Origin: Henriciella sp.
GTDB lineage: Bacteria; Pseudomonadota; Alphaproteobacteria; Caulobacterales; Hyphomonadaceae
Assembly: GCF_029936995.1 (NCBI RefSeq)
Contig: NZ_JAPYRE010000001.1
Span: 780,776 to 844,775 of the forward strand
Length of the DNA stretch: 64,000 nucleotides
Direction of reading: 5' to 3'
This document shows positions 32,847-40,939 of this stretch, in pieces (the stretch's first letter is position 1; every line of letters begins with the position of its first letter). Both the position numbers and the translations under genes were made by a program. The notes under the pieces are model-generated. The model saw nothing but the letters and a program-made list of their open reading frames with translations. It was not told the origin of the DNA and did not search any database.

Positions 32847-34253
32847 ATGAAACCGATCAAGACTACTCTGCAGGCCTTCGGCGCAGCTGCGCTCGTCGCT
32901 GGCTCTGCAATGACCATTGCCGCACCGGCTGTTGCCCAGGATGGCAACGTGTCGCTCGGCGACATTCTTAACCGCGTCCAGCAGGACTCGCAGCAGATGT
33001 CGGCTGAAGATCAGCGCCGTCTGCAGGAATTCCGTCAGCAGGCTGCTGAGCAGGAACGCCTGATGCAGGAAGCACGCGGCGAGCTGAATGCTGCTGAATC
33101 GCGTGGGCAGGCCCTGTCCAACGAGTTCGAAGAGAATGAACGCCAGATCAGCCAGCTGTCAGCTGAGCTTGAAAGCCAGGCGGGTGACTTTGGCGAGCTG
33201 CTCGGCCAGTTCCGCACCGCTGCTGGCGAGAACATGCCGATCATTCGTGAGTCGCTCTCCAACTATGAGTATAGCGGCCGCGCCGAAAAGCTGGCTGAGG
33301 TGTCCGAGGCCCGTTCGCTTCCGACCCGTGAAGACCTGGACGCACTTCCGAAAGCCATGCTTCAGGAAATGATTGCCCAGTCCGAGGTGAAGACGTTCAA
33401 CGCTGAAGTGGCCGGTGCCGGCTCCGAAGGCGAGGTCGTTGAGACCGAGCTGATGCGCGTTGGTGTGTTCACGGCGGCTACGACCGATGACACCCGTTTC
33501 GTCGAAGTTATCACCGAGGGTGCAGATGAGCCTTACCTGCGGGTGCTCAAGGCCCAGCCCGGCGGTAACTTCCAGTCCGCCATGAGCAACCTGATCAGCG
33601 CCCAGGAAGGCGAAGTCGTCATTACGCCGATCGACCCGACCAAAGGCGACCTGTTTGCTGTTCAGGGCGAGATGCCGAGCCTCAGTGAGCGTATCGGGCA
33701 GGGTGGTATTGTCGGTGCCATCATCCTCGTGCTGCTGGCCATTGGTGCTGCTTTCGCCCTCTTCAAGATCGTGACCCTGTTCCTCATGGGCAGCGCGATG
33801 CGCAAGACGGCCAAAACGCGTCAGGCCGGTACAGGTAACCCGCTGGCACGTGTCTTCGAGGCCTATGAAAGCAACAAGGCGCAGGATCTTGAAAGCCTCG
33901 AGCTCAAGCTCGACGAGCAGATCCTTCGTGAGACGCCGAAAATCGAGCGTTTCAACGATATCGTCAAAGTGCTTGCCGCTGTTGCTCCGCTTATGGGTCT
34001 TCTCGGTACGGTTATCGGTATGATCATCACCTTCACCGCGATCACCAACTTTGGTGCTGGCGATCCGAAGCTGATGGCTGGCGGTATCTCCGTTGCCCTC
34101 ATGACCACCGTGCTGGGTCTTGTTGCAGCTATTCCGCTGCTTCTGCTCCACGCTGTGGCAGCATCGCTTGCACGCGGTAATCAGCAGATCCTCGACGAAC
34201 AGGCTGCCGGTCTGGTCGCCGAACGTGCAGAATCCAACAAGGGAACGGCCTAA
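32847..34253 (+). CDS. MotA/TolQ/ExbB proton channel protein with N-terminal periplasmic extension (TtpC-like)
   Basis: A 468-residue protein. A signal peptide (ending APAVAQD) leads to about 220 residues of periplasmic sequence beginning with a coiled coil (LQEFRQQAAEQERLMQEARG). A MotA/TolQ/ExbB channel domain follows, with membrane helices at about 290-315, 375-400 and 415-440 (LAAVAPLMGLLGTVIGMIIT). It resembles TtpC, the extra component of TonB2-type systems that passes proton-motive force to TonB. It lies 27 bases after the DUF3450 gene and 30 before exbB. Confidence 0.92.
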   Translation: MKPIKTTLQAFGAAALVAGSAMTIAAPAVAQDGNVSLGDILNRVQQDSQQMSAEDQRRLQEFRQQAAEQERLMQEARGELNAAESRGQALSNEFEENERQISQLSAELESQAGDFGELLGQFRTAAGENMPIIRESLSNYEYSGRAEKLAEVSEARSLPTREDLDALPKAMLQEMIAQSEVKTFNAEVAGAGSEGEVVETELMRVGVFTAATTDDTRFVEVITEGADEPYLRVLKAQPGGNFQSAMSNLISAQEGEVVITPIDPTKGDLFAVQGEMPSLSERIGQGGIVGAIILVLLAIGAAFALFKIVTLFLMGSAMRKTAKTRQAGTGNPLARVFEAYESNKAQDLESLELKLDEQILRETPKIERFNDIVKVLAAVAPLMGLLGTVIGMIITFTAITNFGAGDPKLMAGGISVALMTTVLGLVAAIPLLLLHAVAASLARGNQQILDEQAAGLVAERAESNKGTA

Positions 34254-34283
34254 GCGCCGTTCCCTCCTTCGGGAGGTGCACAA

Positions 34284-34799
34284 ATGGACTTAGGTCTGAA
34301 TGATCTTGAGGCCTTTCTGGCGCGGGGTGGACCGGTTCTGCTCATCATCATGGTTGCCACATTCATCATGTGGGCCCTGATCCTTGAGCGACTGTTCTAC
34401 TTCCGCCTGGCCCACAAGACGGTTGCCCGAGAGGCAGTCGAGGAGTGGAATGCCCGCTCTGACAGGAAATCCGTGCTTGCTCACTGGGTTCGCGACAAGC
34501 TGATTTCGGAAGTTCGTGCCAAGGCAGAAGCAAATGTCAGCATGACGAAAGCAATGGTGGCGCTTGCGCCGCTGCTGGGCCTGCTCGGAACTGTTACCGG
34601 CATGGTCAGCGTGTTCGACGTCATGGCGATTACTGACGGTGCTGATGCCAAAGCCATGTCGGGGGGCGTGTCTCGTGCGACGATCCCGACAATGGCCGGC
34701 ATGGTCGCGTCAATTTCCGGCATCATCTTTACATCCGGCATGGATCGGAAGGTGAACCGCCTCGTGCAGCAGGTCGAAGATGATATGGAGATTGCCTGA
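34284..34799 (+). CDS. exbB: ExbB, TonB-system proton channel subunit
   Basis: A 171-residue short ExbB. Three membrane helices: GPVLLIIMVATFIMWALILE (about 11-30), MVALAPLLGLLGTVTGMVSV (about 90-110) and ATIPTMAGMVASISGIIFTS (about 130-150). The conserved Ala-Pro-Leu-Leu-Gly-Leu-Leu-Gly-Thr-Val signature is intact. It forms the inner-membrane ring with ExbD. The stop overlaps the ATG of the first exbD (A of TGA/ATG junction). RBS GGGAGG precedes the start. Confidence 0.94.
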   Translation: MDLGLNDLEAFLARGGPVLLIIMVATFIMWALILERLFYFRLAHKTVAREAVEEWNARSDRKSVLAHWVRDKLISEVRAKAEANVSMTKAMVALAPLLGLLGTVTGMVSVFDVMAITDGADAKAMSGGVSRATIPTMAGMVASISGIIFTSGMDRKVNRLVQQVEDDMEIA

Positions 34800-35209
34800 T
34801 GCGTGGACGCCAGCACAAACAGCCTGAAGAGGCGAGTGTCGATCTCACGCCGATGCTTGATGTGGTTTTCATTCTCCTCATCTTCTTCATCGTGACATCG
34901 ACCTTCATCCAGGAGCGGGCCCTTGGTGTGGAACCCCCACCGCCACCAGCTCCGGAGAATCCGGACAATGAACAGGACTCGATCCTGGTCTTTGTCGGGG
35001 CCGATAACCTGATTACCGTCAATGGACGCTACACCGATATCACCGGCGTGCGGGCAAACATGGAGCGGCTGCGGGCGGAAAACCCGCAGAGTGCCCTGAT
35101 TATCCAGGCACATCCGCGCGCGCGCACCGGGACGATTATCAAAATCCGTGATGAGGCATATAATGCCAACATGGAGCAGGTGAACGTCGTCCAGAGTGAA
35201 GAAGACTAG
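34799..35209 (+). CDS. exbD: ExbD, TonB-system subunit (first copy)
   Basis: A 136-residue ExbD. The single membrane helix carries the proton-conducting Asp in the motif VDLTPMLDVVFILLIFFIVT. A Pro-rich stretch (VEPPPPPAPENPD) and a periplasmic domain follow (ENPQSALIIQAHPRARTGTI). It overlaps exbB by one base and is followed 9 bases later by a second exbD, so two non-identical ExbD subunits are made from one message. Pairs of ExbD are a known feature of this cluster type. Confidence 0.94.
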   Translation: MRGRQHKQPEEASVDLTPMLDVVFILLIFFIVTSTFIQERALGVEPPPPPAPENPDNEQDSILVFVGADNLITVNGRYTDITGVRANMERLRAENPQSALIIQAHPRARTGTIIKIRDEAYNANMEQVNVVQSEED

Positions 35210-35218
35210 GAGGCAGAA

Positions 35219-35635
35219 ATGGCACGAAGAAAACGTATGCGAGCCTCCGAGAACACGGGTGAGGATGATGTTAACCTCACCCCGATGCTGGATGTGGTTT
35301 TCATCCTGCTGATCTTCTTCATCGTGACGGCTCAGTTCATCAAAGAGCCGGGTGTTGAAATCAACCGCACCGAGGTCGACAATCTCGAGCGGCAAAACCC
35401 TCTGGGCATTCTCATCGCCATTGATGAGAACAGCGATATCTATATCGACAAGGAGCAGGTGGCGCCGCAGGAGGTTGGTTACCGGATCCGTGAACTGCGT
35501 GAGGACAATCCGAAAGGCCGGCTTGTGGTTCAGGCCGACCAGGATTCGAATGCGGGGGTGCTGATCTCATTGCTCGAGACGATCAACCAGGAAGATGGTC
35601 TGACCCAGGTTCCTGTGTCGGTTGAGCAGGAATAG
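35219..35635 (+). CDS. exbD: ExbD, TonB-system subunit (second copy)
   Basis: A 138-residue ExbD paralogue. The basic N-terminus (MARRKRMRASENTGEDD) precedes the same helix, NLTPMLDVVFILLIFFIVTA, with its Asp. The periplasmic part differs from the first copy (GVEINRTEVDNLERQNPLGI, KGRLVVQADQDSN), so the two are old duplicates rather than recent. RBS AGGAGGCAG is within the 9-base gap. tonB follows after 9 bases. Confidence 0.94.
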   Translation: MARRKRMRASENTGEDDVNLTPMLDVVFILLIFFIVTAQFIKEPGVEINRTEVDNLERQNPLGILIAIDENSDIYIDKEQVAPQEVGYRIRELREDNPKGRLVVQADQDSNAGVLISLLETINQEDGLTQVPVSVEQE

Positions 35636-35644
35636 GAGACAATC

Positions 35645-36271
35645 ATGTTTGCCAATCCCATCATTCGTTTGCTGATCGGCGTGCCGCTTGCGGCAGTCGT
35701 TGTCTACCTGTTGTTCACGTTCATGTATAACATGATCAACCAGGACTACGAGCAGCCTGAGAATGTCGAACAGCGTGTTCTGGAGCGGATTACCCCGTCT
35801 GAGGAAAACACCGAAGTCCGGACACGTAACCGCAACCAGGCCCAGAAGATCGAGTCTGCAGACAAGCCACCGCCGCCGCCAAAAATGTCAGCGACGAGTT
35901 CGGACATTGACCTGCCGACACCGAGCATTCAGGGCTCTGCGCCGACCGAGTTGAATGTCGAGCGTCTCGATTCCCTGGCGGTGGACCCGGTTGCCGTGTC
36001 CGACCGCGACGCCCAGCCGATCCGTCCGCCAGTACCGACATATCCGTCGCGCGCTGCCGAACGTGGCATTGAGGGGACATGTGATGTCCGCTTCGACGTC
36101 GACACACGGGGGCGCCCTTACAACATCGAGGCGTCCTGCACGGATAGCGTTTTCCGGCGTGAGGCCGAGAGAGCTGTGAGCCGTGTGGAGTTCGCGCCTA
36201 AGATTGTCCGTGGACAACCGGCCGAGCGGAAGAATGTTGTCTATCCGCTGGAGTTCCAGCTGTCGGACTAG
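35645..36271 (+). CDS. tonB: TonB (first copy)
   Basis: A 208-residue TonB. An N-terminal anchor (PIIRLLIGVPLAAVVVYLLF) is followed by a linker with a short Pro run (KPPPPPK) and the C-terminal TonB domain: TYPSRAAERGIEGTCDVRFD, DSVFRREAERAVSRVEFAPK and the closing YPLEFQLSD. Two Cys flank the core (GTCDV, ASCTD). It carries energy to outer-membrane TonB-dependent receptors. Last gene before a strong terminator (36299). Confidence 0.93.
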   Translation: MFANPIIRLLIGVPLAAVVVYLLFTFMYNMINQDYEQPENVEQRVLERITPSEENTEVRTRNRNQAQKIESADKPPPPPKMSATSSDIDLPTPSIQGSAPTELNVERLDSLAVDPVAVSDRDAQPIRPPVPTYPSRAAERGIEGTCDVRFDVDTRGRPYNIEASCTDSVFRREAERAVSRVEFAPKIVRGQPAERKNVVYPLEFQLSD

Positions 36272-36298
36272 GCGGCATCTCTGAAATCATTTGAAGAA

Positions 36299-36325
36299 GG
36301 GCCTCCTGCGTGAGGCCCTTTTTTT
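36299..36325 (+). terminator. Intrinsic terminator after tonB
   Basis: GGGCCTC (36299-36305) and GAGGCCC (36312-36318) form a 7-bp stem followed by seven T residues. Confidence 0.9.
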
Positions 36326-36374
36326 GTTCCGTTCTCCAGGCTTTGGAAGGCGCCTTGGCAGAGATGGTGGGAAG

Positions 36375-36403
36375 TTGCTGGTACTTTAAAAATATAGTAT
36401 AAC
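36375..36403 (+). promoter_or_regulatory. Putative sigma-70-type promoter of the second tonB
   Basis: TTGCTG (36375-36380), a 17-base spacer and TATAAC (36398-36403), within an AT-rich block unlike the surrounding GC-rich DNA, 30 bases before the ATG at 36433. Confidence 0.55.
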
Positions 36404-36432
36404 ATAACAAAAATATGCACTGGGAGGTTTTC

Positions 36433-37062
36433 ATGTACACTAATCGGATTGTGCGTCTGTCGTTCGGTTTGCCTGGCGCAGCCTTTGTGGTTTTTGGGCT
36501 GTACCAGTTCATGACCGCCATAATCGATGCTGATTTCGTGCCACCTGAAGATTCAGCACGCGGGGTCATCACGGCGATTCCCTTGCCGAGCGAACAGGAG
36601 GCTGAAAGCGTGCCGCGTGAAACGAGGCCGGACAAACACAAGCTGGCAGATCGTCCACCTCCGCCACCTGCCTATTCTGCGACCGCCAGTGACATTAACT
36701 TGCCCACGCCGGCATTTGACGGAGCTGTGCCTGATGTCACGCATATCGGGCGTTTGCTGGTGGAGGACGTTACGCCCGTAGCTATACCCAATCGACGTGT
36801 AGAGCCGCTCACACCACCCAGTATTGCCTATCCCCGAAGCCTGGCATCAAAAGGCGTAGAGGGTTTGTGCGAGGTGCAATTCGATGTCAGTCCCAAGGGA
36901 AAGCCTTACAATGTAGACGCTTCCTGTTCACATCCGGGCTTTGCACGAGAGGCAGAGAACGCGGTCCGTCGGGTTCGTTTTGCGCCGGAGATTATAGACG
37001 GTCAGGCGCGGGCAAGACGGAACGTCGTCTACCCGATCGAGTTCAAACTTGATGAAACTTGA
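36433..37062 (+). CDS. TonB paralogue (second copy)
   Basis: A 209-residue TonB-like protein, clearly a diverged duplicate of the one at 35645. The same architecture appears in the same order: anchor (IVRLSFGLPGAAFVVFGLYQ), linker with PPPPP, SATASDINLPTPAF (compare SATSSDIDLPTPSI in the first), and the TonB domain (AYPRSLASKGVEGLCEVQFD, VRRVRFAPEI, VVYPIEFKLDE). GGGAGG lies 5 bases before ATG 36433; a longer ATG start at 36415 is rejected. It has its own promoter after a terminator, so it can be expressed separately from the main operon. The TPR gene is 182 bases downstream. Confidence 0.88.
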   Translation: MYTNRIVRLSFGLPGAAFVVFGLYQFMTAIIDADFVPPEDSARGVITAIPLPSEQEAESVPRETRPDKHKLADRPPPPPAYSATASDINLPTPAFDGAVPDVTHIGRLLVEDVTPVAIPNRRVEPLTPPSIAYPRSLASKGVEGLCEVQFDVSPKGKPYNVDASCSHPGFAREAENAVRRVRFAPEIIDGQARARRNVVYPIEFKLDET

Positions 37063-37244
37063 TGCAATCCTCTTAATGCCAAGCGTTGACGCAACCTCCA
37101 CAACCGCTCATATCTTAATAGATCGATTTCTGGGATAGCGCGCCACGATAACGAGACCGATAAGGCGGCGGTATTCGTAACCATCTTCGGGCCAATGTGC
37201 CTGAGAGCAAACACCCGCCAGCATGGCGAAAGGAGTGAGACACC

Positions 37245-38636
37245 ATGGGACTTAGGCCAATCTTGAAAGGTGCCGTCATTGCTGGGGCAATGTCTTTTCT
37301 TGGCGCCGGTGCAGCCATCGCACAGGCTGCCGATTGTGAGGAAACGCAGTTCGGCTCTGAAGCCGGTGAAGTCTATCTGAAAGCTGAAACAGAGCTTCTC
37401 CAGAATGAGAATCCGCAGGCAGCCCTGCAGCAGATCAACAAATTGCAGAATATGGAGCTGAACTGCTATGAGCAGGGTGCGGTTCTGAAGCTCGGTGCGG
37501 CCATCAAGATCAAGAATGGCGACTATGCGGGCGCTGCGAATGATCTCGAGGCTGCGATTGATCAGGGCTATGTTTCCGGAGATCAGCGCGCCAAGACTTA
37601 TTATCAGATTTTCCAGATTTATCTGAGCCAGAACGACCTCAACAAGGCGCTCGAATATTCGCAAAAATGGATCGACGCTGGTGGTGATCCGGACCGGGAT
37701 GACATGTGGCGTTTCGCCGTGATCCACCAGAAGCTCCAGAACAACCAGGAAGCCCTGAGGTGGGCCGAGCGCGTCTTCGAGATTGATGGTTCGGACGCCG
37801 AGCGTGAAGTCTATGACTTCCTGATCTACCTCTATGACGAGACCGGTCAGCGCGCAAAGAAGGCCCAGCTGCTCGAACAGCTGCTGGCGCGTAACCCGAA
37901 CGAGCGCAAGCTCTGGGATGCCATTGCCGGGGATTATTTCGCCGCCAATGAAGAGCGCAAGGCGTTCGAGGTCCAGAAGGCGATGTATCTCGGTGGTATT
38001 CTTCAGGAAGAAGAAGAGCTGATGCGTATCGTGAACTTCTATAACCGGTTCAACGTGCCTTATCACGGCGCGCGTGTCCTCGAGAAGGAAATGAATGCCG
38101 GTCGTATCTCGAAGACGTATGATCGTATGGAGCTTCTTGCGAACCTCTACCAGGTGGCGCGTGAATTTGAGAAAGCCATTCCTGTGATCGAGGAAGCTGC
38201 CCAGATGCGGAACAGCGGCGAGATGTATGAACGTCTTGGCCGTTCTTATGCCGAGCTTCAACAGTGGGCTGAAACAGAGCAGGCACTTTCCAAGGCACTG
38301 AATACGGGTGGTGTTGAAAACCGCGGCCTTGCCTGGGTTCTGATCGGTCAGTCCCGCTACGAGCGTGATGACCGTGCCGGTGCCCGTGAAGCGTTCCGCA
38401 ATGCCAACAACCGCGGTGGACGTGGCTGGCTGCAGTTCATGAACTCCGAAGAACAGACAGAAGCCGCTCTCGTCCGGTTCGAGGCGCAGAGCCTTGTGCA
38501 GGACACACTGCGTGAGCAGGAGCGCTGCGAGCGTCTTGCGGTTCTCGGTGAAGGCAATGCGCCGGAAGAATGTGCAACCGTGGATGAGCGTCTTGCCGAA
38601 GCTCAGGAAGAGCTGGAAGCGATTGGCGGAAGCTAA
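37245..38636 (+). CDS. TPR-repeat exported protein of the TonB cluster
   Basis: A 463-residue protein. A signal peptide (ending AGAAIAQAAD) is followed by a large helical region with tetratricopeptide repeats, for example ALEYSQKWIDAGGDPDRDDM, EALRWAERVFEID, RLGRSYAELQQWAETEQALS and VLIGQSRYERDDRAGAREAF. The C-terminal helix (RLAVLGEGNAPEECATVDER) contains two Cys. TPR proteins of this kind close extended TonB clusters and may organise them in the periplasm. RBS AAGGAG (37230-37235) is 9 bases before the ATG. A perfect terminator follows. Confidence 0.9.
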   Translation: MGLRPILKGAVIAGAMSFLGAGAAIAQAADCEETQFGSEAGEVYLKAETELLQNENPQAALQQINKLQNMELNCYEQGAVLKLGAAIKIKNGDYAGAANDLEAAIDQGYVSGDQRAKTYYQIFQIYLSQNDLNKALEYSQKWIDAGGDPDRDDMWRFAVIHQKLQNNQEALRWAERVFEIDGSDAEREVYDFLIYLYDETGQRAKKAQLLEQLLARNPNERKLWDAIAGDYFAANEERKAFEVQKAMYLGGILQEEEELMRIVNFYNRFNVPYHGARVLEKEMNAGRISKTYDRMELLANLYQVAREFEKAIPVIEEAAQMRNSGEMYERLGRSYAELQQWAETEQALSKALNTGGVENRGLAWVLIGQSRYERDDRAGAREAFRNANNRGGRGWLQFMNSEEQTEAALVRFEAQSLVQDTLREQERCERLAVLGEGNAPEECATVDERLAEAQEELEAIGGS

Positions 38637-38666
38637 TTCGGATATGTCCGTGACGATCTGAACATG

Positions 38667-38697
38667 AAACCCCGGCCAGACTGGCCGGGGTTTTCTT
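38667..38697 (+). terminator. Intrinsic terminator after the TPR gene
   Basis: CCCCGGCCAG and CTGGCCGGGG form a perfect 10-bp stem around one base, with AAA before and TTTTCTTTT after. Confidence 0.9.
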
Positions 38698-38772
38698 TTG
38701 AGCCGCCCACAGGAGTTGCCATTACACGCAAAATGGTTTCATCTGAAACCAGTTGATAGAAAGGATCAGGTT

Positions 38773-40062
38773 ATGAGCAAACCCGACAAGCCTTATCGCA
38801 AGCGCAAGATTGGTGATCATGTCCTGCGGCCGGAATCACTGGTCATGGGGTATGGTTTTGATCCGGCCATGTCGGAAGGGTCGATCAAGCCGCCGATTTT
38901 CATGACATCGACCTTCGCGTTCAAATCGGCGCGTGACGGTGAAGTCCTGTTCAGACAGCTTGCAGGCAAAGCGCAGGAAGGTGATCCCGAAGAAGCCGAC
39001 CTTATCTATACGCGCTTCAATAACCCGAACATGGAAGTTCTCGAGGACCGTCTGACCCTTTATGATGCAGGCGATCATGCGCTGGTTTTCTCCTCGGGCA
39101 TGGGCGCCATCACGACGGCCCTGCTTGCATGTGCCGGTGCAGGAACCAGTATCCTTCATTCCAGCCCGCTCTATGGCGGTACTGAAGTCTTCATGCGGAC
39201 TTTCATGCCCGACTTCGGTGTTACCCCGTTCGAAATGGACGCCTGGGCGACCGAGGAAGAGATTCTCGCCAAGGCCCGCGAAGCGGCCAAGGCTGGTCCG
39301 TTGAGCGTCATCTTCACTGAGTCGCCAGCCAACCCGACTTGTGCCCTGGTTGATATCGAGGCCTGCGCCCGTGTGGCAGACACGATTGAGAAAGAGACCG
39401 GTCACCGGCCGATCATCATGTGCGACAACACGATGATGGGGCCGATCGGGCATGTGCCGCTGAAGCACGGCGCCGATCTCGCACTATACTCGCTGACAAA
39501 ATATATTGGCGGACATTCCGACCTCGTTGCAGGTGCTGCCATCGGCAATGAGGAGACGATTGCCAAGATCCGCCGGGTGCGGAATTACCTGGGCACAACG
39601 CTGGATGCCAATACATGCTGGCTGGTCACCCGGTCACTGGAAACGGTACGCCTGCGTATGGAGAAGGCGTTCGAGAATGCGCGTGTCTGCGCTGAATACC
39701 TGCGGGATCATCCCAAGATTGGCCAGATCATGTATCCGGAGTTTTTCTCCAAGGATGACCCTCAACGCAAGGTCTATGACGAGCAATGCGAAGCTGCCGG
39801 CTCGACATTCTCCTTCGACGTGAAGGGCGGCAAGGAAGCCGCCTTCCGGATGCTCGATTCGCTGCAGTTGGTGAAACTGGCTGTCAGCCTCGGCGGGACG
39901 GAAAGCCTGATGTGCCATCCGGGTTCGACCACTCATTCGGGTGTCGACGAGGAAATCCGAAAGCGTATCGGCTTCACCGATGGACTGATCCGGTTCTCGG
40001 TCGGTATCGAGGCTTCTGAAGACCTGATTGCCGACCTCGAACAGGCACTGGAGCAGGTCTAG
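38773..40062 (+). CDS. Cys/Met metabolism PLP-dependent enzyme (cystathionine gamma-synthase / methionine gamma-lyase family)
   Basis: A 429-residue fold-type I PLP enzyme. Family landmarks are YTRFNNPNMEVLEDRLTLYD, the cofactor-ring segment SSGMGAITTALLACAGAG, IFTESPANPTCALVDIEACA, DNTMMGPI, and the Schiff-base Lys in YSLTKYIGGHSD. The C-terminal SLGGTESLMCHPGSTTHSGV completes it. It acts on cystathionine, methionine or a related sulfur amino acid; the exact reaction is not settled. AGGATCAGG lies before ATG 38773; the frame extends back to 38698 into a terminator and is trimmed. Stop shares CTAG with the convergent DUF481 gene. Confidence 0.92.
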   Translation: MSKPDKPYRKRKIGDHVLRPESLVMGYGFDPAMSEGSIKPPIFMTSTFAFKSARDGEVLFRQLAGKAQEGDPEEADLIYTRFNNPNMEVLEDRLTLYDAGDHALVFSSGMGAITTALLACAGAGTSILHSSPLYGGTEVFMRTFMPDFGVTPFEMDAWATEEEILAKAREAAKAGPLSVIFTESPANPTCALVDIEACARVADTIEKETGHRPIIMCDNTMMGPIGHVPLKHGADLALYSLTKYIGGHSDLVAGAAIGNEETIAKIRRVRNYLGTTLDANTCWLVTRSLETVRLRMEKAFENARVCAEYLRDHPKIGQIMYPEFFSKDDPQRKVYDEQCEAAGSTFSFDVKGGKEAAFRMLDSLQLVKLAVSLGGTESLMCHPGSTTHSGVDEEIRKRIGFTDGLIRFSVGIEASEDLIADLEQALEQV

Positions 40063-40814
40063 TCGCCGATCGTGTAAACAAGTGATGCCCGTGTCACCGT
40101 ATCCGTCGCCTCAAAGCCGGGTGGCGGATTGGTGTCATGGCGCACTTCAAAGGAGAAGCGGGCCGAAAACCTGTCGGTGAGCGAAGCGGTAACTGCAGAG
40201 GTGTTGCCAATCTGCGTGGATTCGGAAGCATAGATGATGTCCGTCCCGTTCGAAAAACTGACGGCATCATTGAAAGCGTAGCTGTACTCGGAATTGCCGA
40301 CGAACGCGATGGACTCCTCGGTGGTCGCTGGTGTCGTAACAGGAACGCCATTCACTATTGTTGTGGTCTCCTGGACTTCATCGACCTTGATACCGGGACC
40401 GCCCTGAACCGACCAGTTCACCTGATCGCTCTCGAGTATGGTATAGCCGAGGCCACCACCGGCAAAAAGGCGGGAGTCGAAGCCGGAGAACTCGTCGCTT
40501 TCATAGGAGATGCGCCCGAATGCAAACAGGCGGTCTCCTAGCTGACGGTCAACTTCGCCGGCCACAAACCAGCGATTCTGGGTCTCGACAGAATCGGTCT
40601 CGCCATAGTCGGCAGACGCTTCTGCGCTATAGGTCCACAGACCCAGCTCCCTGTCGAGCTTCAGGGCCAGGCCAAGATCCCTGGTTTCAGTGTTGCCGGT
40701 TGTATAGCCCGCGCTGAACGCGCCTTCCCCGGTCCATCCATCCTGTGCAAGGGCATGCTGGGCCGGCAGGATCATGGCACAAGCGGCCAGGGAGGAAACA
40801 GAGCGAAAGAACAT
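40059..40814 (-). CDS. DUF481 family outer-membrane protein
   Basis: A 251-residue protein with a signal peptide (MFFRSVSSLAACAMILPAQH then ALAQD) and an all-beta domain of the DUF481 type (salt-stress/YdiY-like). Alternating hydrophobic strands are visible in AGYTTGNTETRDLGLALKLD, EASADYGETDSVETQNRWFV and RISYESDEFSGFDSRLFAGG. The last strand is FSARFSFEVRHDTNPP followed by VTRASLVYTIGD. It probably forms an outer-membrane barrel; function is unknown. AAGGAG supports the ATG. Monocistronic; its 3' end overlaps that of the PLP enzyme gene and it is divergent from the arginine operon. Confidence 0.87.
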   Translation of the reverse strand: MFFRSVSSLAACAMILPAQHALAQDGWTGEGAFSAGYTTGNTETRDLGLALKLDRELGLWTYSAEASADYGETDSVETQNRWFVAGEVDRQLGDRLFAFGRISYESDEFSGFDSRLFAGGGLGYTILESDQVNWSVQGGPGIKVDEVQETTTIVNGVPVTTPATTEESIAFVGNSEYSYAFNDAVSFSNGTDIIYASESTQIGNTSAVTASLTDRFSARFSFEVRHDTNPPPGFEATDTVTRASLVYTIGD

Positions 40815-40939
40815 GAATTTGATCTCCTTTTGATTCGGGACCTAGCTCGCAAAAGGGGGTCAACAAGTTGATAATGCCGGATGAGGTGTGGCTATGCTAA
40901 ACCAAAGCCAGACACCGGACTTGCAGGAAATGATTTCCC

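Noticed and set aside
33159..34283. 374-codon antisense frame opposite the long ExbB-like gene
   Set aside because: The plus-strand protein has signal peptide and channel motifs; the antisense product is His/Arg-rich and unlike any family.
37029..38261. 410-codon open frame antisense to the TPR gene
   Set aside because: Opposite a clear signal-peptide TPR protein. The frame is a by-product of GC-rich codon structure and shows no domain.
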